A DNA stretch of 64,000 bases from JBDHAC01 sp039588215 (GCA_039588215.1 JBDHAD010000016.1:100147-164146), one strand, 5' to 3'; numbered from the stretch's first letter, positions 16,589-25,870 are shown. Program-made: numbers and translations. Notes: generated by a model not told the origin, from the sequence alone.

Positions 16589-18559
16589 ATGAATAGTCAC
16601 TCCCGCAGGTCCCCGAAATACGTGCTCTCCGTCCCGATCCTCGCGCTCGCGGTCGCGTGCGGATCCGCGGATGAGGCGACCGATTCCCGGGAGTTATCGC
16701 GGGGCGATGTCCCCGAGTACACGATCGAGCAGTTCATGGAGACGACCAACATCTTCGGCAGCTCGTTCTCGCCCGATGGGAGCAGGATCCTGGTGAGCAC
16801 GGACGAGACGGGGATCCTGAACGCGTACGCGATCCCGGTCGCCGGCGGCGACCCCATCCCGCTCACGAGCTCGACATCGGAGTCGATCCGCGTCTCGAGC
16901 TACTTCCCCGACGACGAGCGCTTCATCTACATGGCCGACATCGGCGGCAACGAGCTCGACCACGTCTATGTGCGCGAGCTGGACGGATCGGTCACCGACC
17001 TCACCCCGGGTGAAGGGCTCAAGGCCTGGTTCGGAGGGTGGGCGGAGGACGACCAGACGTTCTTCGTCGGCTCCAACGAGCGTGACAACCGCTTCTTCGA
17101 CATCTACGAGGTCACCGTTGCCGCTTACGAGAAGACCCTGATCTATCAGGACGAGACCGGTTATGGGTTCGGCGGGATCTCGCCCGACGAGCGCTACATC
17201 GTGTTCACCAAGCCCAACACGACGAGCGACAGCGACATCTACCTGTACGATCGCGAGGCGGAGGAGATGCGGCACCTGACGCCGCACGAAGGTGAAGTCT
17301 CCAACGGGCCGCAGGACTTCAGCCCGGATGGGACGAGCCTGTACATCACGACGGACGAGGGGAGCGAGTTCGCCTATCTGGCGAAGATCGATCTGGCCAC
17401 GGGCGACCGAGAGGTCACCCTTCAGCCTGATTGGGACGTGTGGTTCGCATACTTCTCCGAGGAGGGCGCGTACATGGTCGTGGGCGTGAACGAGGACGCC
17501 CGCACGCGCATCCGCATGTACGAGATGCCTGGCATGCGTGAGGTCGAGCTGCCCGCCATGGAAGGTCTCGACCTCACGTCGGTGAACATCTCCGATGACG
17601 AGCGCGCGATGGCGTTCTACGCCAGCTCGGCGCGCTCGCCTCGCAACCTGTTCGTGCACGAGATGGGTGGGGACGTGCCGCGCCAGCTCACCGAGGCACT
17701 GACCCCGGAGATCGAGTCCCTGAACCTCGCCGATGCCGAGGTCGTTCGGTTCACTTCCTATGACGGAGTCGAGATCCCAGGTGTGCTCTACAAGCCACAC
17801 GAGGCCACCGCGGACAACAAGGTCCCCGCGCTCGTGTGGGTGCACGGGGGTCCGGGCGGACAATCACGGGTTGGATACAGCGCGCTTATCCAGTACCTCG
17901 TCAACCACGGCTACGCCGTGTACGCAATCAACAACCGCGGCAGCTCCGGCTACGGAAAGACGTTCTACAAGATGGACGACCGCAAGCACGGAGACGCCGA
18001 CCTGGACGACTGCGTCGCCTCGAAGCAGATGCTGATCGACACCGGTTGGATCGATCCGGATCGGATCGGGATTCTCGGTGGGAGCTACGGTGGCTATATG
18101 ACGCTCGCGGCGCTCACCTTCCGCCCCGAGGAGTTCGCCGTCGGGGTCGACCTGTTCGGGATCTCGAATTGGCACCGGACGGTCACCAACATCCCGCCCT
18201 GGTGGGAGTCGTTCCGCGAGGCGCTCGAGCAGGAAATGGGCGACTTCGACGACGAGGAGTTCTTCAAGGCGAAGTCACCGCTGTTCCACGCGGACCGGAT
18301 CGTTCGCCCGCTCATGGTTCTCCAGGGCGCGAACGACCCGCGCGTGCTTCAGCTCGAGTCCGACGAGATCGTGGAGGCCGTGCGCGCCAACGGCGTGCCG
18401 GTCGAGTACGTCCTGTTCGAGGACGAAGGGCACGGGTTCCGCAAGAAGGAAAACCAGCTTGAGGGCTGGCGGAAGGTGCGGGAGTTCCTAGATCAGTACC
18501 TGCGCGAGCTGCCCGCCCCAGAGCCCGCGGTGGCGGATGAGGAGGCGAGCCAAGGATAG
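16589..18559 (+). CDS. S9 family (prolyl oligopeptidase-type) serine peptidase, lipoprotein
   Basis: 656 residues from an ATG at 16589 preceded by GTAGGAG. A lipoprotein signal ends at ALAVACGS. An N-terminal beta-propeller (residues about 40-390, with repeated SPDG and SPDERY-type blades) caps a C-terminal alpha/beta hydrolase. The catalytic triad is visible: Ser499 in GGSYGGY, Asp583 in GANDPRV and His615 in EGHGFRKKEN. Family members cleave short peptides, often after proline or releasing N-acylated residues or dipeptides. Lipid anchoring suggests periplasmic or surface peptide digestion. It is followed by an intrinsic terminator, so it is probably a single-gene unit. Confidence 0.93.
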   Translation: MNSHSRRSPKYVLSVPILALAVACGSADEATDSRELSRGDVPEYTIEQFMETTNIFGSSFSPDGSRILVSTDETGILNAYAIPVAGGDPIPLTSSTSESIRVSSYFPDDERFIYMADIGGNELDHVYVRELDGSVTDLTPGEGLKAWFGGWAEDDQTFFVGSNERDNRFFDIYEVTVAAYEKTLIYQDETGYGFGGISPDERYIVFTKPNTTSDSDIYLYDREAEEMRHLTPHEGEVSNGPQDFSPDGTSLYITTDEGSEFAYLAKIDLATGDREVTLQPDWDVWFAYFSEEGAYMVVGVNEDARTRIRMYEMPGMREVELPAMEGLDLTSVNISDDERAMAFYASSARSPRNLFVHEMGGDVPRQLTEALTPEIESLNLADAEVVRFTSYDGVEIPGVLYKPHEATADNKVPALVWVHGGPGGQSRVGYSALIQYLVNHGYAVYAINNRGSSGYGKTFYKMDDRKHGDADLDDCVASKQMLIDTGWIDPDRIGILGGSYGGYMTLAALTFRPEEFAVGVDLFGISNWHRTVTNIPPWWESFREALEQEMGDFDDEEFFKAKSPLFHADRIVRPLMVLQGANDPRVLQLESDEIVEAVRANGVPVEYVLFEDEGHGFRKKENQLEGWRKVREFLDQYLRELPAPEPAVADEEASQG

Positions 18560-18595
18560 CTCCGGGTCTCTCGCCAAACCTCTCGCCAAACCCTG

Positions 18596-18631
18596 ACGGC
18601 TCCCGGCTCCACGTGAGTCGGGGGCCGTTTT
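18596..18631 (+). terminator. Intrinsic terminator after the S9 peptidase
   Basis: A 13-bp stem (18596-18608 with 18616-18628, two G-U wobbles) with a 7-base loop is followed by TTTT at 18628-18631. It lies 37 bp past the peptidase stop. Just upstream, the 12-mer TCTCGCCAAACC is duplicated in tandem at 18569-18592. Confidence 0.75.
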
Positions 18632-18673
18632 CGTGTGATTCCACTTGGCCGTGGGACCGGCACGGGCCGCCCC

Positions 18674-18853
18674 CTACCTCCGACTGATCAACTTCCAGAG
18701 CAGGATCAACACCAGTACCATGGCGATGACGGCGATGGGATTGTCGCCGAGGAAGTTCGCGAAGTCACGCCCCGCGATACCTACCGTGCGAATCCCGTTC
18801 GAGATCATCACGCCGACATATTCGGCGGCGGCCTGGGAGAGTGCGTACGTCAT
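18674..18853 (-). CDS. 59-residue single-pass membrane protein
   Basis: A short gene on the minus strand, just downstream of the DUF5916-type outer-membrane protein (30 bp gap). It opens MTYALSQAAAEYVGVMISNG, continues with IRTVGIAGRDFANFLGDNP and ends in one hydrophobic segment (AVIAMVLVLILLW) followed by a basic tail KLISRR. The composition (an amphipathic N-half, a single C-terminal membrane span, positive C-terminus) and the intact frame support a real protein. The opening AAAEYVG faintly recalls Flp-type pilins, but the processing motif is not there. Function unknown; it may be co-transcribed with the barrel gene. Confidence 0.6.
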   Translation of the reverse strand: MTYALSQAAAEYVGVMISNGIRTVGIAGRDFANFLGDNPIAVIAMVLVLILLWKLISRR

Positions 18854-18882
18854 GAGTCAGTCCATCCCTCCGGCGCGGCGGC

Positions 18883-21438
18883 TCAGAAGCGATACAGGTA
18901 GCTGAGCTTGGCGAAGAACCCCTCGTTGATCGGGTCCATCTCGCTCAGGCTGAACGTGCGATCCCCCTCCATCTGACGCGACCATCCGATGAAGAACACC
19001 GTACGCGGCGAGGGTTCGTAAGAGAGGAGGAACTGGGTCAGGAACCGCCCACGCTGCTCGTCCACCGAGAGCTCGTCGTCGATGATGAGCGGCCGGCCGG
19101 TCTCGGGATCGCGCTGCGCTTCCCGCTCCGACAGGTCGTATTGGAGGATGACCCGCGCGAACAACGCCTTGGAGAATTGGTACTGCGTCCTGAGCCGTGG
19201 GATGTCGGCCGAGGAGTAGAACGTGTGGTCCTCCTGCCGGCGGAGCCGCGACAGCGTGTACGACAGGTTCAGCTGCCAGGATGCGGTCGGACGAAGGTCG
19301 ATGCTGGGCGAGATCCGCAGCTCGAGGCCCCGAGATGCCTCGGTGAAGATGGGGATTTCGCGAGCCAGAACGCTCCCGTTGAGCTGCACGGCGGAGGACA
19401 CCCGATAGCGGGCTCGCACGGCGCCGGCCCACATGTTGGCCAAAGGCTCCGGGATCGTGAACGGCTCCCGGCTCCCGTCCCGAAACTCGACCTCGTAGTC
19501 CTCGTAGTCCTCCGGACGGAAACGGAAGTATCCGTTCCGCCCCGTGAAGGTGATCGAGCGGTTTCCGCGGAACGAGAGGGTGCTCTCCACCTCGACCTCT
19601 CGCTCGAACGGGGACATTCGTTCGCCGCTCCAGAAATCGGCGTGGTTGAAGAACCCCTCGAAGCGGGCCTCCAATCCGATGCTCTGGAGGTTCGATCCGG
19701 GCGGGGTGAACAGATTCACCTGTGCGGAGGCGAACGTGCGGATGTCCCCGACGCGGCGGATGAATCCCGTCTCCGTGAGGAAGTCGGTCCCGACATCCTC
19801 GGCGGTTATCTGCCACTCGAAGCTGCGTCCGGATTGCTGTAGAGAGGCGTACCATAGGGCGCCGAACGCGCTACCGGCATCGGCCTCCGAGTCACCCTCC
19901 GAGGCCTCACGGGTCCAACTCCCGGCGACCTGGGTGGTCAGCGAGAGGCTGCGACCCAACAACAGACGCGCATCGGCGCTCGCGACCCGGTTGTAGGTCG
20001 CCTCGCCGACCATGCTGCGGTCGGTATACAGGAGCCCGATCGCGGAGCCCGTCCCCACGTCCGCGCGCACGCGCGCGAGGTTGAAGAGCGCACGGTTCTC
20101 GCTGTCACCGAGGCTGACCGGACTGTCGTCCAGGGATCCGAGGTAGGCCAAGCTCAGGCCCCCGATCTTCCCAGTCAGCTTCGCCCCACCCGACGGGTCG
20201 ATGATCTGTCGCGTGTGCACGAGCTGCGTCGGGCTCTGGAAGATCTCGGTCCCGTCCAGGAAGAACGGCCGCTTCTCGGAGAAGAAGAGGGCGAAGCGCT
20301 CGTTAACCGCGATCTGGTCCGCGTCGGCCTCGACCTGCGAAAAATCCGGGTTGACCGTCGCTCCGAGGCTCAGGTTGCGCGTGATCCCGTACCGCCCGTC
20401 GAACCCGAACTCGGGCTCGACGCTACCCCGGCTGAACACGTCATCGACTTCCTCGCCCGTGAGCTTGCCCGTGAGGACCGGATTGATCTCGAGCAGTTTC
20501 TTGGGGTTGAGCCCCCTCATGCCCAGCAGGCGACCGCTCTGCGCCAGCGTGCTCGTCTGGTTCGCGGTGAGCGGGGCCCAGGACTGCTCATACCCGAGCC
20601 GACGGACCTCACGAGCGATGTTCAGCCTCCACACCTGTTCGTCGGCCTGCGGGAACTGGACGCTGATGTACGGGATCCGGATCTCGGCGACCCACCCGTC
20701 CTCTGTGACGCGGCCGTCCGAGTCCCAGATGAAGTCCGGGTTGAGCTCGACCGGCGGCCCGCCGTGCTGAGAGCGCTTCCCCTCGATCCACAGCCCGTCT
20801 CCCTGGATGCCGCGCGGATTCACATAGAACAGGTACGCCTGACGCTCGTCGTTGAAGGTGTCGAGCATGATGCGGACCCAGTCGTCGCTGAAGAGCCCGC
20901 GGTCCCGCTGGCCGAGCTGGGCGGGGATCGCCGAGGGCTGACTGTCGAATGCTCGAATCCCGAAGTAGATGGCGTCGGGTGCGTAGAACACTAGCACCTC
21001 GGTGGGCTCGACGGCCGGCACTCCCTCGGTGGGCTGGTATTGGGTGAATCCCGTGAGTAGGGCCGCCTGCGCCCAGGTCGCCTCGTCCAGTCGGCCGTCG
21101 ATGCGAATCCCCGGGTCGACGAAGCGCGGCACCCGCACATCGAGCTGTCCGGCGGCGCCGTCGAAGCGAAGCGAGTCCCTGGCGGCGTTGCGGACCGCCG
21201 CAGACGGAGCGCGTCGGTCGGCCCCGGGCACCAACGGAGAGGATGAGGGAGCCTGTCCGCCTAATGCGGAGGCGGTGATCGCCACCAGGCCAAGGGCAAT
21301 CCAGCCTCCGGCGCTCACCGCACCGCGTCGTATCGGGCCGATCTCGTCCCCCGCCTGCACCTTGGTCAGCGACCTGCTACAGCTCAGATGGTTCACGAAG
21401 GGCCCAATCTGCAAGAAGCGGGCGGCTCCTGGCCACAC
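18883..21438 (-). CDS. DUF5916 outer-membrane protein with N-terminal CBM9-like domain
   Basis: Up to 851 residues. The longest start (ATG, 21438) leaves an unusually long n-region; GTG starts at 21360 or 21318 place the signal peptide (WIALGLVAITASALGGQA) closer to the N-terminus and are more likely. The mature protein begins with a CBM9-like domain (IDGRLDEATWAQA, VLVFYAPDAIYFGIRAFDS, RIMLDTFNDERQAYLFYVNP). A long run of amphipathic beta strands follows, ending in LSYLYRF, the terminal aromatic residue typical of outer-membrane barrels. The segment VNPDFSQVEADADQIAVNERF and the FFSEKRPFFLDGTEIF motif are characteristic of the DUF5916 family. Ligand and role are unknown; uptake or binding of carbohydrate is a guess. 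Confidence 0.88.
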   Translation of the reverse strand: MWPGAARFLQIGPFVNHLSCSRSLTKVQAGDEIGPIRRGAVSAGGWIALGLVAITASALGGQAPSSSPLVPGADRRAPSAAVRNAARDSLRFDGAAGQLDVRVPRFVDPGIRIDGRLDEATWAQAALLTGFTQYQPTEGVPAVEPTEVLVFYAPDAIYFGIRAFDSQPSAIPAQLGQRDRGLFSDDWVRIMLDTFNDERQAYLFYVNPRGIQGDGLWIEGKRSQHGGPPVELNPDFIWDSDGRVTEDGWVAEIRIPYISVQFPQADEQVWRLNIAREVRRLGYEQSWAPLTANQTSTLAQSGRLLGMRGLNPKKLLEINPVLTGKLTGEEVDDVFSRGSVEPEFGFDGRYGITRNLSLGATVNPDFSQVEADADQIAVNERFALFFSEKRPFFLDGTEIFQSPTQLVHTRQIIDPSGGAKLTGKIGGLSLAYLGSLDDSPVSLGDSENRALFNLARVRADVGTGSAIGLLYTDRSMVGEATYNRVASADARLLLGRSLSLTTQVAGSWTREASEGDSEADAGSAFGALWYASLQQSGRSFEWQITAEDVGTDFLTETGFIRRVGDIRTFASAQVNLFTPPGSNLQSIGLEARFEGFFNHADFWSGERMSPFEREVEVESTLSFRGNRSITFTGRNGYFRFRPEDYEDYEVEFRDGSREPFTIPEPLANMWAGAVRARYRVSSAVQLNGSVLAREIPIFTEASRGLELRISPSIDLRPTASWQLNLSYTLSRLRRQEDHTFYSSADIPRLRTQYQFSKALFARVILQYDLSEREAQRDPETGRPLIIDDELSVDEQRGRFLTQFLLSYEPSPRTVFFIGWSRQMEGDRTFSLSEMDPINEGFFAKLSYLYRF

Positions 21439-21693
21439 CCGTTGGTGTAACCACGGTGCCGGCGCAGTTGTCTGAGGCTCCTGCAGCCCCGGGAAGTCGC
21501 CGAGTTGTCTGGCGACCCGCTGAAGCGTTTTCGACCTACCCTATAACCCTTGGAGGTCGAAGCGCGCTGCACCGGTCGTCTGGAGACGTGGAGCGGAGGC
21601 TCCTATTGTTCGGGGGGTCTGCCGCCACCAAAGGACCTGGGTACCCTTGAAACCGCTCGGGGTGGAGCGGCGATGCGTAACAGAGAGGATCTG

Positions 21694-23157
21694 ATGAATC
21701 TGACGAAGCGAGGCCTGAGCTGGAGTTTGGCCGTCGGGATGTTCGCTGTCGTAAGCGGCAGTTGTGCCACCAATCCCGCGACGGGAGAAAGGATGCTCTC
21801 GCTGGTGAGCGAGAGTCAGGAGATCGAGATGGGCCAGGCCTACTCGCAGCAGGTCGAGGCCACCATGGCCGTCTACGATGACGCCGAGCTGGGAGCGTAC
21901 GTGAACCAGATCGGTCAAGAACTGGCGGCGGTGTCGGAGCGTTCCCAACTCCCATGGAGCTTCAAGGTCATCGATGACCCCACGGTAAACGCGTTCGCGG
22001 TCCCGGGCGGGTTCCTGTACGTGACCAGGGGCATCCTGACCCATTTCAACTCCGAAGCGGAATTGGCGGCGGTGCTGGGGCACGAGATCGGACACGTGAC
22101 CGCGCGCCACTCGGTGGAGCAGATCAGCCGCGCCCAGCTAGGAGGGCTGCTCCTGGGCGTCGGGTCGATATTGAGCGAGGACGTGCGCCGGTTCGGCGGA
22201 CTCGCGCAGACGGGACTCGGGATCCTGTTCCTCTCCTACGGCCGCGATGACGAGCATCAGGCGGACATGCTGGGAGTGCGCTACGCCCTGAGGAAGGACT
22301 ACGATCCGCGCGAGGCGGTGGAGGTGCACCGGATGCTGAGTCGCCAGACGGAGCTCCGTGGTGGCAGCGGGATCCCGAACTGGCTCTCCACGCACCCGAG
22401 TTCGAGCGACCGAATCGACCGCATTCAAGCGCAGGTCGACACGATCCCCGACGCCCGTCTCGCACGGACACACGTACGTCCGAACGAGTACCTGCAGCAG
22501 CTCGACGGGGTGGTGTTCGGGACCAATCCGCGGCACGGGTTCTTCCGGTCCGCGCTCTTCCTGCACCCCGACCTCGAGTTCCAGATTCGCTTCCCGGCCG
22601 ATTGGGCGACGGCGAACCTGACACAGGCGGTGATGGCACAGAGCCCGAACGAGGACGCGATCATCCAGTTGACGCTGGCCGAGACAGCCGGGCACGCGAA
22701 CGCGGCGCAGAGCTTCTTCTCGCAGGAAGGCGTGCGGAGGCGGCGCGTGTCGACCGGAACCGTCAACGGCCTCCCGGCCACGACCGGTAACTTCGAGGTC
22801 GCCACCCAGGATGGAGTTCTCGAAGGTGTGGCCACGTGGCTGGACTACGACGGGCGCACTTACCAGATCCTCGGGTACACGGCGCGGGGCAATCTCTCCA
22901 CCTACGATGGCGCGATTCGGGCGACCATGGGTTCTTTCGATCGACTGACGGACCGGGCCGCCCTCAATGTCGAGCCGCTTCGCGTGCAGCTCGTGACGGT
23001 TCAGCGGCCCACGACCCTGCGGCGAATGGCGAGTGCTCGCCCGTTGCCCATCCCGCTCGAGACGCTGGCGATGGCGAACGGGTTGACGGAGGATGAGAAC
23101 ATTCCCGCCGGAACGACGGTTAAGTGGGTGGTAGGCGAAACTCCCCCGGGTACATGA
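21694..23157 (+). CDS. M48 family metalloprotease, lipoprotein (BepA/YfgC-like)
   Basis: 487 residues. I choose the ATG at 21694 because AGAGAGG sits about five bases upstream; 21673 and 21550 are alternative in-frame starts. The signal ends at VVSGSC, a plausible lipobox. The zinc site is H130-E131-x-x-H134 (VLGHEIGH), with Glu187 of the EHQAD motif as third ligand. The protein also shows the typical NAFAVPGGFLYVTRGIL segment. A roughly 270-residue C-terminal extension follows the peptidase domain. Its end (PIPLETLAMANGLTEDENIPAGTTVKWV) looks LysM-like. Such periplasmic proteases police outer-membrane protein assembly. Its stop overlaps the next gene (ATGA). Confidence 0.92.
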   Translation: MNLTKRGLSWSLAVGMFAVVSGSCATNPATGERMLSLVSESQEIEMGQAYSQQVEATMAVYDDAELGAYVNQIGQELAAVSERSQLPWSFKVIDDPTVNAFAVPGGFLYVTRGILTHFNSEAELAAVLGHEIGHVTARHSVEQISRAQLGGLLLGVGSILSEDVRRFGGLAQTGLGILFLSYGRDDEHQADMLGVRYALRKDYDPREAVEVHRMLSRQTELRGGSGIPNWLSTHPSSSDRIDRIQAQVDTIPDARLARTHVRPNEYLQQLDGVVFGTNPRHGFFRSALFLHPDLEFQIRFPADWATANLTQAVMAQSPNEDAIIQLTLAETAGHANAAQSFFSQEGVRRRRVSTGTVNGLPATTGNFEVATQDGVLEGVATWLDYDGRTYQILGYTARGNLSTYDGAIRATMGSFDRLTDRAALNVEPLRVQLVTVQRPTTLRRMASARPLPIPLETLAMANGLTEDENIPAGTTVKWVVGETPPGT

Positions 23158-24752
23158 GGAGCATGTCCGCTCGCACGAAGAGTCGTCGCCGGACCTCGCG
23201 GTCGGGCCGGAACATCAGAGCACCAGGAGCCGTGGCCGCGGCCGCGCTGGTCGTCCTGACCGCGTGCCGTGCCCCGGCAAGCGCTCCCGCCACGGGCCCC
23301 GTGGCCGATGAGATACGAGCAGCCCTTTCTTCCGGATCGGCGACCTTCGACCACGCGGAATGGGACCGCTTGTTGGCGCAGGGTACGGGGAGCGGACTGG
23401 TCGACTACGCCTTCATGCGGAACAACCGGGCGGTGCTGGATGCCTATCTGGATCGCGTCGCAGCCGCGGATCTCGCGGGCCTGGCTCCCGACGAGCTGAA
23501 AGCGCTGCTCATCAACGCCTACAACGCCCTTACGGTGCGGGTGATCCTGGACAACCCGGGCGTTTCGTCCATTCGAGAGATAGATGGCGTGTGGACCGAC
23601 ATCCGACATGGCTTCGGAGGCCACGAGCTTACGCTGGACAATCTGGAGCACAACCTCCTGCGACCCTTCTTCAGAGACCCTCGAATCCATTTCGCCGTGA
23701 ACTGCGCGTCGATGTCGTGTGCCCCTCTCCCGGGGTGGGCATTCGAGGGGCCCGAGCTCGAAGAGCAGCTGGAAGAACGAAGCCGGAGCTTCCTCAGCGA
23801 CGCCCGGCACGTTCGAGTCGAGGACGGGCGGCTCGTGGTGTCACGGTACTTCGACTGGTATGGGGACGACTTCACGGCCGAAGGTTGGACTCCCCGCGCG
23901 GAGACGGTTCCCGGATTCATCCAGAGATACGCCGGCCCCGAAGTAGGCGCGTTGGTCTCGAGCGCGGACGGACGAGTGCCGCTCGAGTTCATAGACTACG
24001 ATTGGTCGTTGAACAGCGTCTCCGGAGCCAATGCGGGTGCTGCCTGGAATGCTGGAGATACCGCTTCCGCCGGAGCCGCGGGCGACGCGAAGGCCGGGGG
24101 CTGGGTGGCGCGCATGCGTGAGTGGGTCGAGGCATTCGGGCCCGCCGCCCCCCTCGTGTACGGGCTCATCTACGTGCTCGCGGTGGTCCTCCTGATCCCG
24201 GGCTCGTCGCTGACGATCGGGGCCGGCCTCGCGTTCGGGCTCGGGCTCGGAACGCTCGTAGTGGTCGTGGCCGCGAACATCGGCGCCGCGCTGGCATTCC
24301 TGCTGGGACGATATCTGTTGAGGTCGCGGGTGGAGCGGTGGTTGGAGGGGCGCGAGAAGCTGAGTGCCGTGGATCGGGCCGTGGAGAGCCAGGGGTGGAG
24401 GGTCGTGGGGCTGACCCGGCTCTCTCCGGCGTTCCCGTTCAATGTGCAAAACTACTTCTACGGTCTGACCGGGGTCGGCTTCGGCTCGTACGTGCTCGCC
24501 TCCCTTGTCGCGATGCTCCCCGGCACCCTGCTGTACGTGTACATCGGCGTGGCCAGCGCCGAGGTTGCATCCGCCATCGGGGGCGCAGCCAGCTGGGGCC
24601 GCACGGTGCTTCTGGTCGCCGGCCTCCTCGCCACCCTCCTGGTGGTCGCACTCGTTACCCGTGTCGCGAAGCGCGAGTTGGATAAGGTCACGCGAGAGGC
24701 TGGGAGTCGCGGAGCCCTCGCGTCGGGCGGCGCAGAGGCCGCGCGCGCGTAA
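23154..24752 (+). CDS. DUF547 - VTT (SNARE-associated/TMEM64-type) fusion membrane protein
   Basis: 532 residues; the ATG at 23154 overlaps the M48 gene stop (ATGA). A basic n-region and hydrophobic stretch end in a lipobox-like VLTAC. Residues about 45-285 are a DUF547 domain: LVDYAFMRNN, LLINAYNALTVRVIL, DNLEHNLLRPFF, DPRIHFAVNCASMSCAPLP. After a Gly/Ala linker, residues about 320-510 form a VTT/DedA-like membrane domain with LLIPGSSLTIGAGLAFG, GRYLLRSRVERWL and RLSPAFPFNVQNYFYGLTGVGF. VTT proteins act in lipid scrambling or membrane homeostasis; DUF547 is poorly characterised. The two occur separately or as neighbours in other bacteria; here they are one polypeptide. Coupling to an M48 protease suggests an envelope role. 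Confidence 0.88.
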   Translation: MRSMSARTKSRRRTSRSGRNIRAPGAVAAAALVVLTACRAPASAPATGPVADEIRAALSSGSATFDHAEWDRLLAQGTGSGLVDYAFMRNNRAVLDAYLDRVAAADLAGLAPDELKALLINAYNALTVRVILDNPGVSSIREIDGVWTDIRHGFGGHELTLDNLEHNLLRPFFRDPRIHFAVNCASMSCAPLPGWAFEGPELEEQLEERSRSFLSDARHVRVEDGRLVVSRYFDWYGDDFTAEGWTPRAETVPGFIQRYAGPEVGALVSSADGRVPLEFIDYDWSLNSVSGANAGAAWNAGDTASAGAAGDAKAGGWVARMREWVEAFGPAAPLVYGLIYVLAVVLLIPGSSLTIGAGLAFGLGLGTLVVVVAANIGAALAFLLGRYLLRSRVERWLEGREKLSAVDRAVESQGWRVVGLTRLSPAFPFNVQNYFYGLTGVGFGSYVLASLVAMLPGTLLYVYIGVASAEVASAIGGAASWGRTVLLVAGLLATLLVVALVTRVAKRELDKVTREAGSRGALASGGAEAARA

Positions 24753-24766
24753 GAGACCGCAGTCAC

Positions 24767-25870
24767 TCAGCGATTCGCCAGAGGCTGCTCGCCGCGGAGC
24801 CGGCCGATCACGTCGGTCGTCTCGTGCCCGCTCAGGTCGATTGCCAGGCCGTCCGGAGCCCCTTCCGCAATCCAGCGCGTGATCATCAGGCTCGGCACCG
24901 TGTCACGCGGTTCGAGCACGGACGGGGCTCGTAACTCGCCGACGCGGACCGCGTAGCACGCGTCCTCCACCGCAGGCTCCCACACACCGTCCCGCCAGGG
25001 CACGGAAGTCCGCTGCAGCGCGCGTCCACCCGCCACGGGCTGCAGAACCTGGTGCTCGGACTGCGCGCCGGGGAGCACCAGGAGCCACGATCCGCCGCCA
25101 CCATCCGCCTGCAACGCGAAACGCAACTCCTCTAGCTCATCGAGCCATGAGAGCCGCGTTTGGTGGTACGCCGCCTCCTCGAAGGCCATGCGCTCCGCCG
25201 CCTCGTCTCGGGCGCGCTCACACCGATGGCGAACGCCGGCGGCGTACCCGGCATCGGCGAGGCTCCGGGCGGCCGACTCCATCTGGGCGCGGTAGTCGTC
25301 GATCCCGATGAGCCTGGCGCACGGTGCGGTGCAAAGGTGGAGGTCGTACTGGATACACGGAGGATTACCGGAATCCGGTCGCACGGGCTCCGTGCAGGTT
25401 CGTAACCGGAAGGTCTTCTCTGTAAGCCTCCGGGTCCGCTCCGCCAGCCGCCGGCCCCAGAAAGGGCCGAAGTACCGTGACCCCACGTGTCGTGGGCGGC
25501 GCACGACCCGCAGGCGCGGAAACGGCTCGTTCCAGCGAACCTCCAGGTACCAGCCTCGCCACCTGTTCTTGACCGCGCGGTTGTACGGAGGCTTCTTGCC
25601 CAGAATCCGGTCCGCCTCTTCCAGGCGGGCCTCCAGATCGCTTCCGGTAGTCCGAACCGAGACCTGTCGAGCGATGCTCAACATCTCCGCGAGGCGTTGA
25701 TCCTGTGGACCGCCTCCATAGAAATACCCGCGCACACGGCGACGCACGTTGACGCTCTTGCCCACGTACAACGGTCGCCCCGACTCGTCCGCGAAGGTGT
25801 AAACGCCCGGGGCACGCGGGAGGTCGCTGGGGACCCAATCCGGCACCGGGCTCGCTCGCGGCCTGCTCAA
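24767..25870 (-). CDS. GIY-YIG nuclease, UvrC N-terminal-half homologue (Cho-like) with Fe-S cysteines
   Basis: 367 residues beginning at a TTG (25870) whose last bases overlap the stop of the HD-domain gene (TTGA). The GIY-YIG nuclease domain occupies residues about 15-100: PGVYTF at 21-26, LYVGKS at 34-39, and the catalytic Glu region DLEARLEEADRI. A UvrC-type cysteine cluster follows at Cys159, Cys172, Cys180 and Cys184 (X12, X7, X3 spacing), matching the iron-sulfur ligands described in E. coli UvrC. The protein lacks the UvrC RNase H-like endonuclease half and HhH domain, so it would make only the 3'-type incision, as Cho does. A UVR-like helical region (AAERMAFEEAAYHQTRLSWL) is visible near residues 220-245. 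Confidence 0.85.
   Translation of the reverse strand: MSRPRASPVPDWVPSDLPRAPGVYTFADESGRPLYVGKSVNVRRRVRGYFYGGGPQDQRLAEMLSIARQVSVRTTGSDLEARLEEADRILGKKPPYNRAVKNRWRGWYLEVRWNEPFPRLRVVRRPRHVGSRYFGPFWGRRLAERTRRLTEKTFRLRTCTEPVRPDSGNPPCIQYDLHLCTAPCARLIGIDDYRAQMESAARSLADAGYAAGVRHRCERARDEAAERMAFEEAAYHQTRLSWLDELEELRFALQADGGGGSWLLVLPGAQSEHQVLQPVAGGRALQRTSVPWRDGVWEPAVEDACYAVRVGELRAPSVLEPRDTVPSLMITRWIAEGAPDGLAIDLSGHETTDVIGRLRGEQPLANR

Noticed and set aside
21542..21547. TATAAC as a -10 element upstream of the M48 gene
   Set aside because: No acceptable -35 at 16-18 bp spacing.
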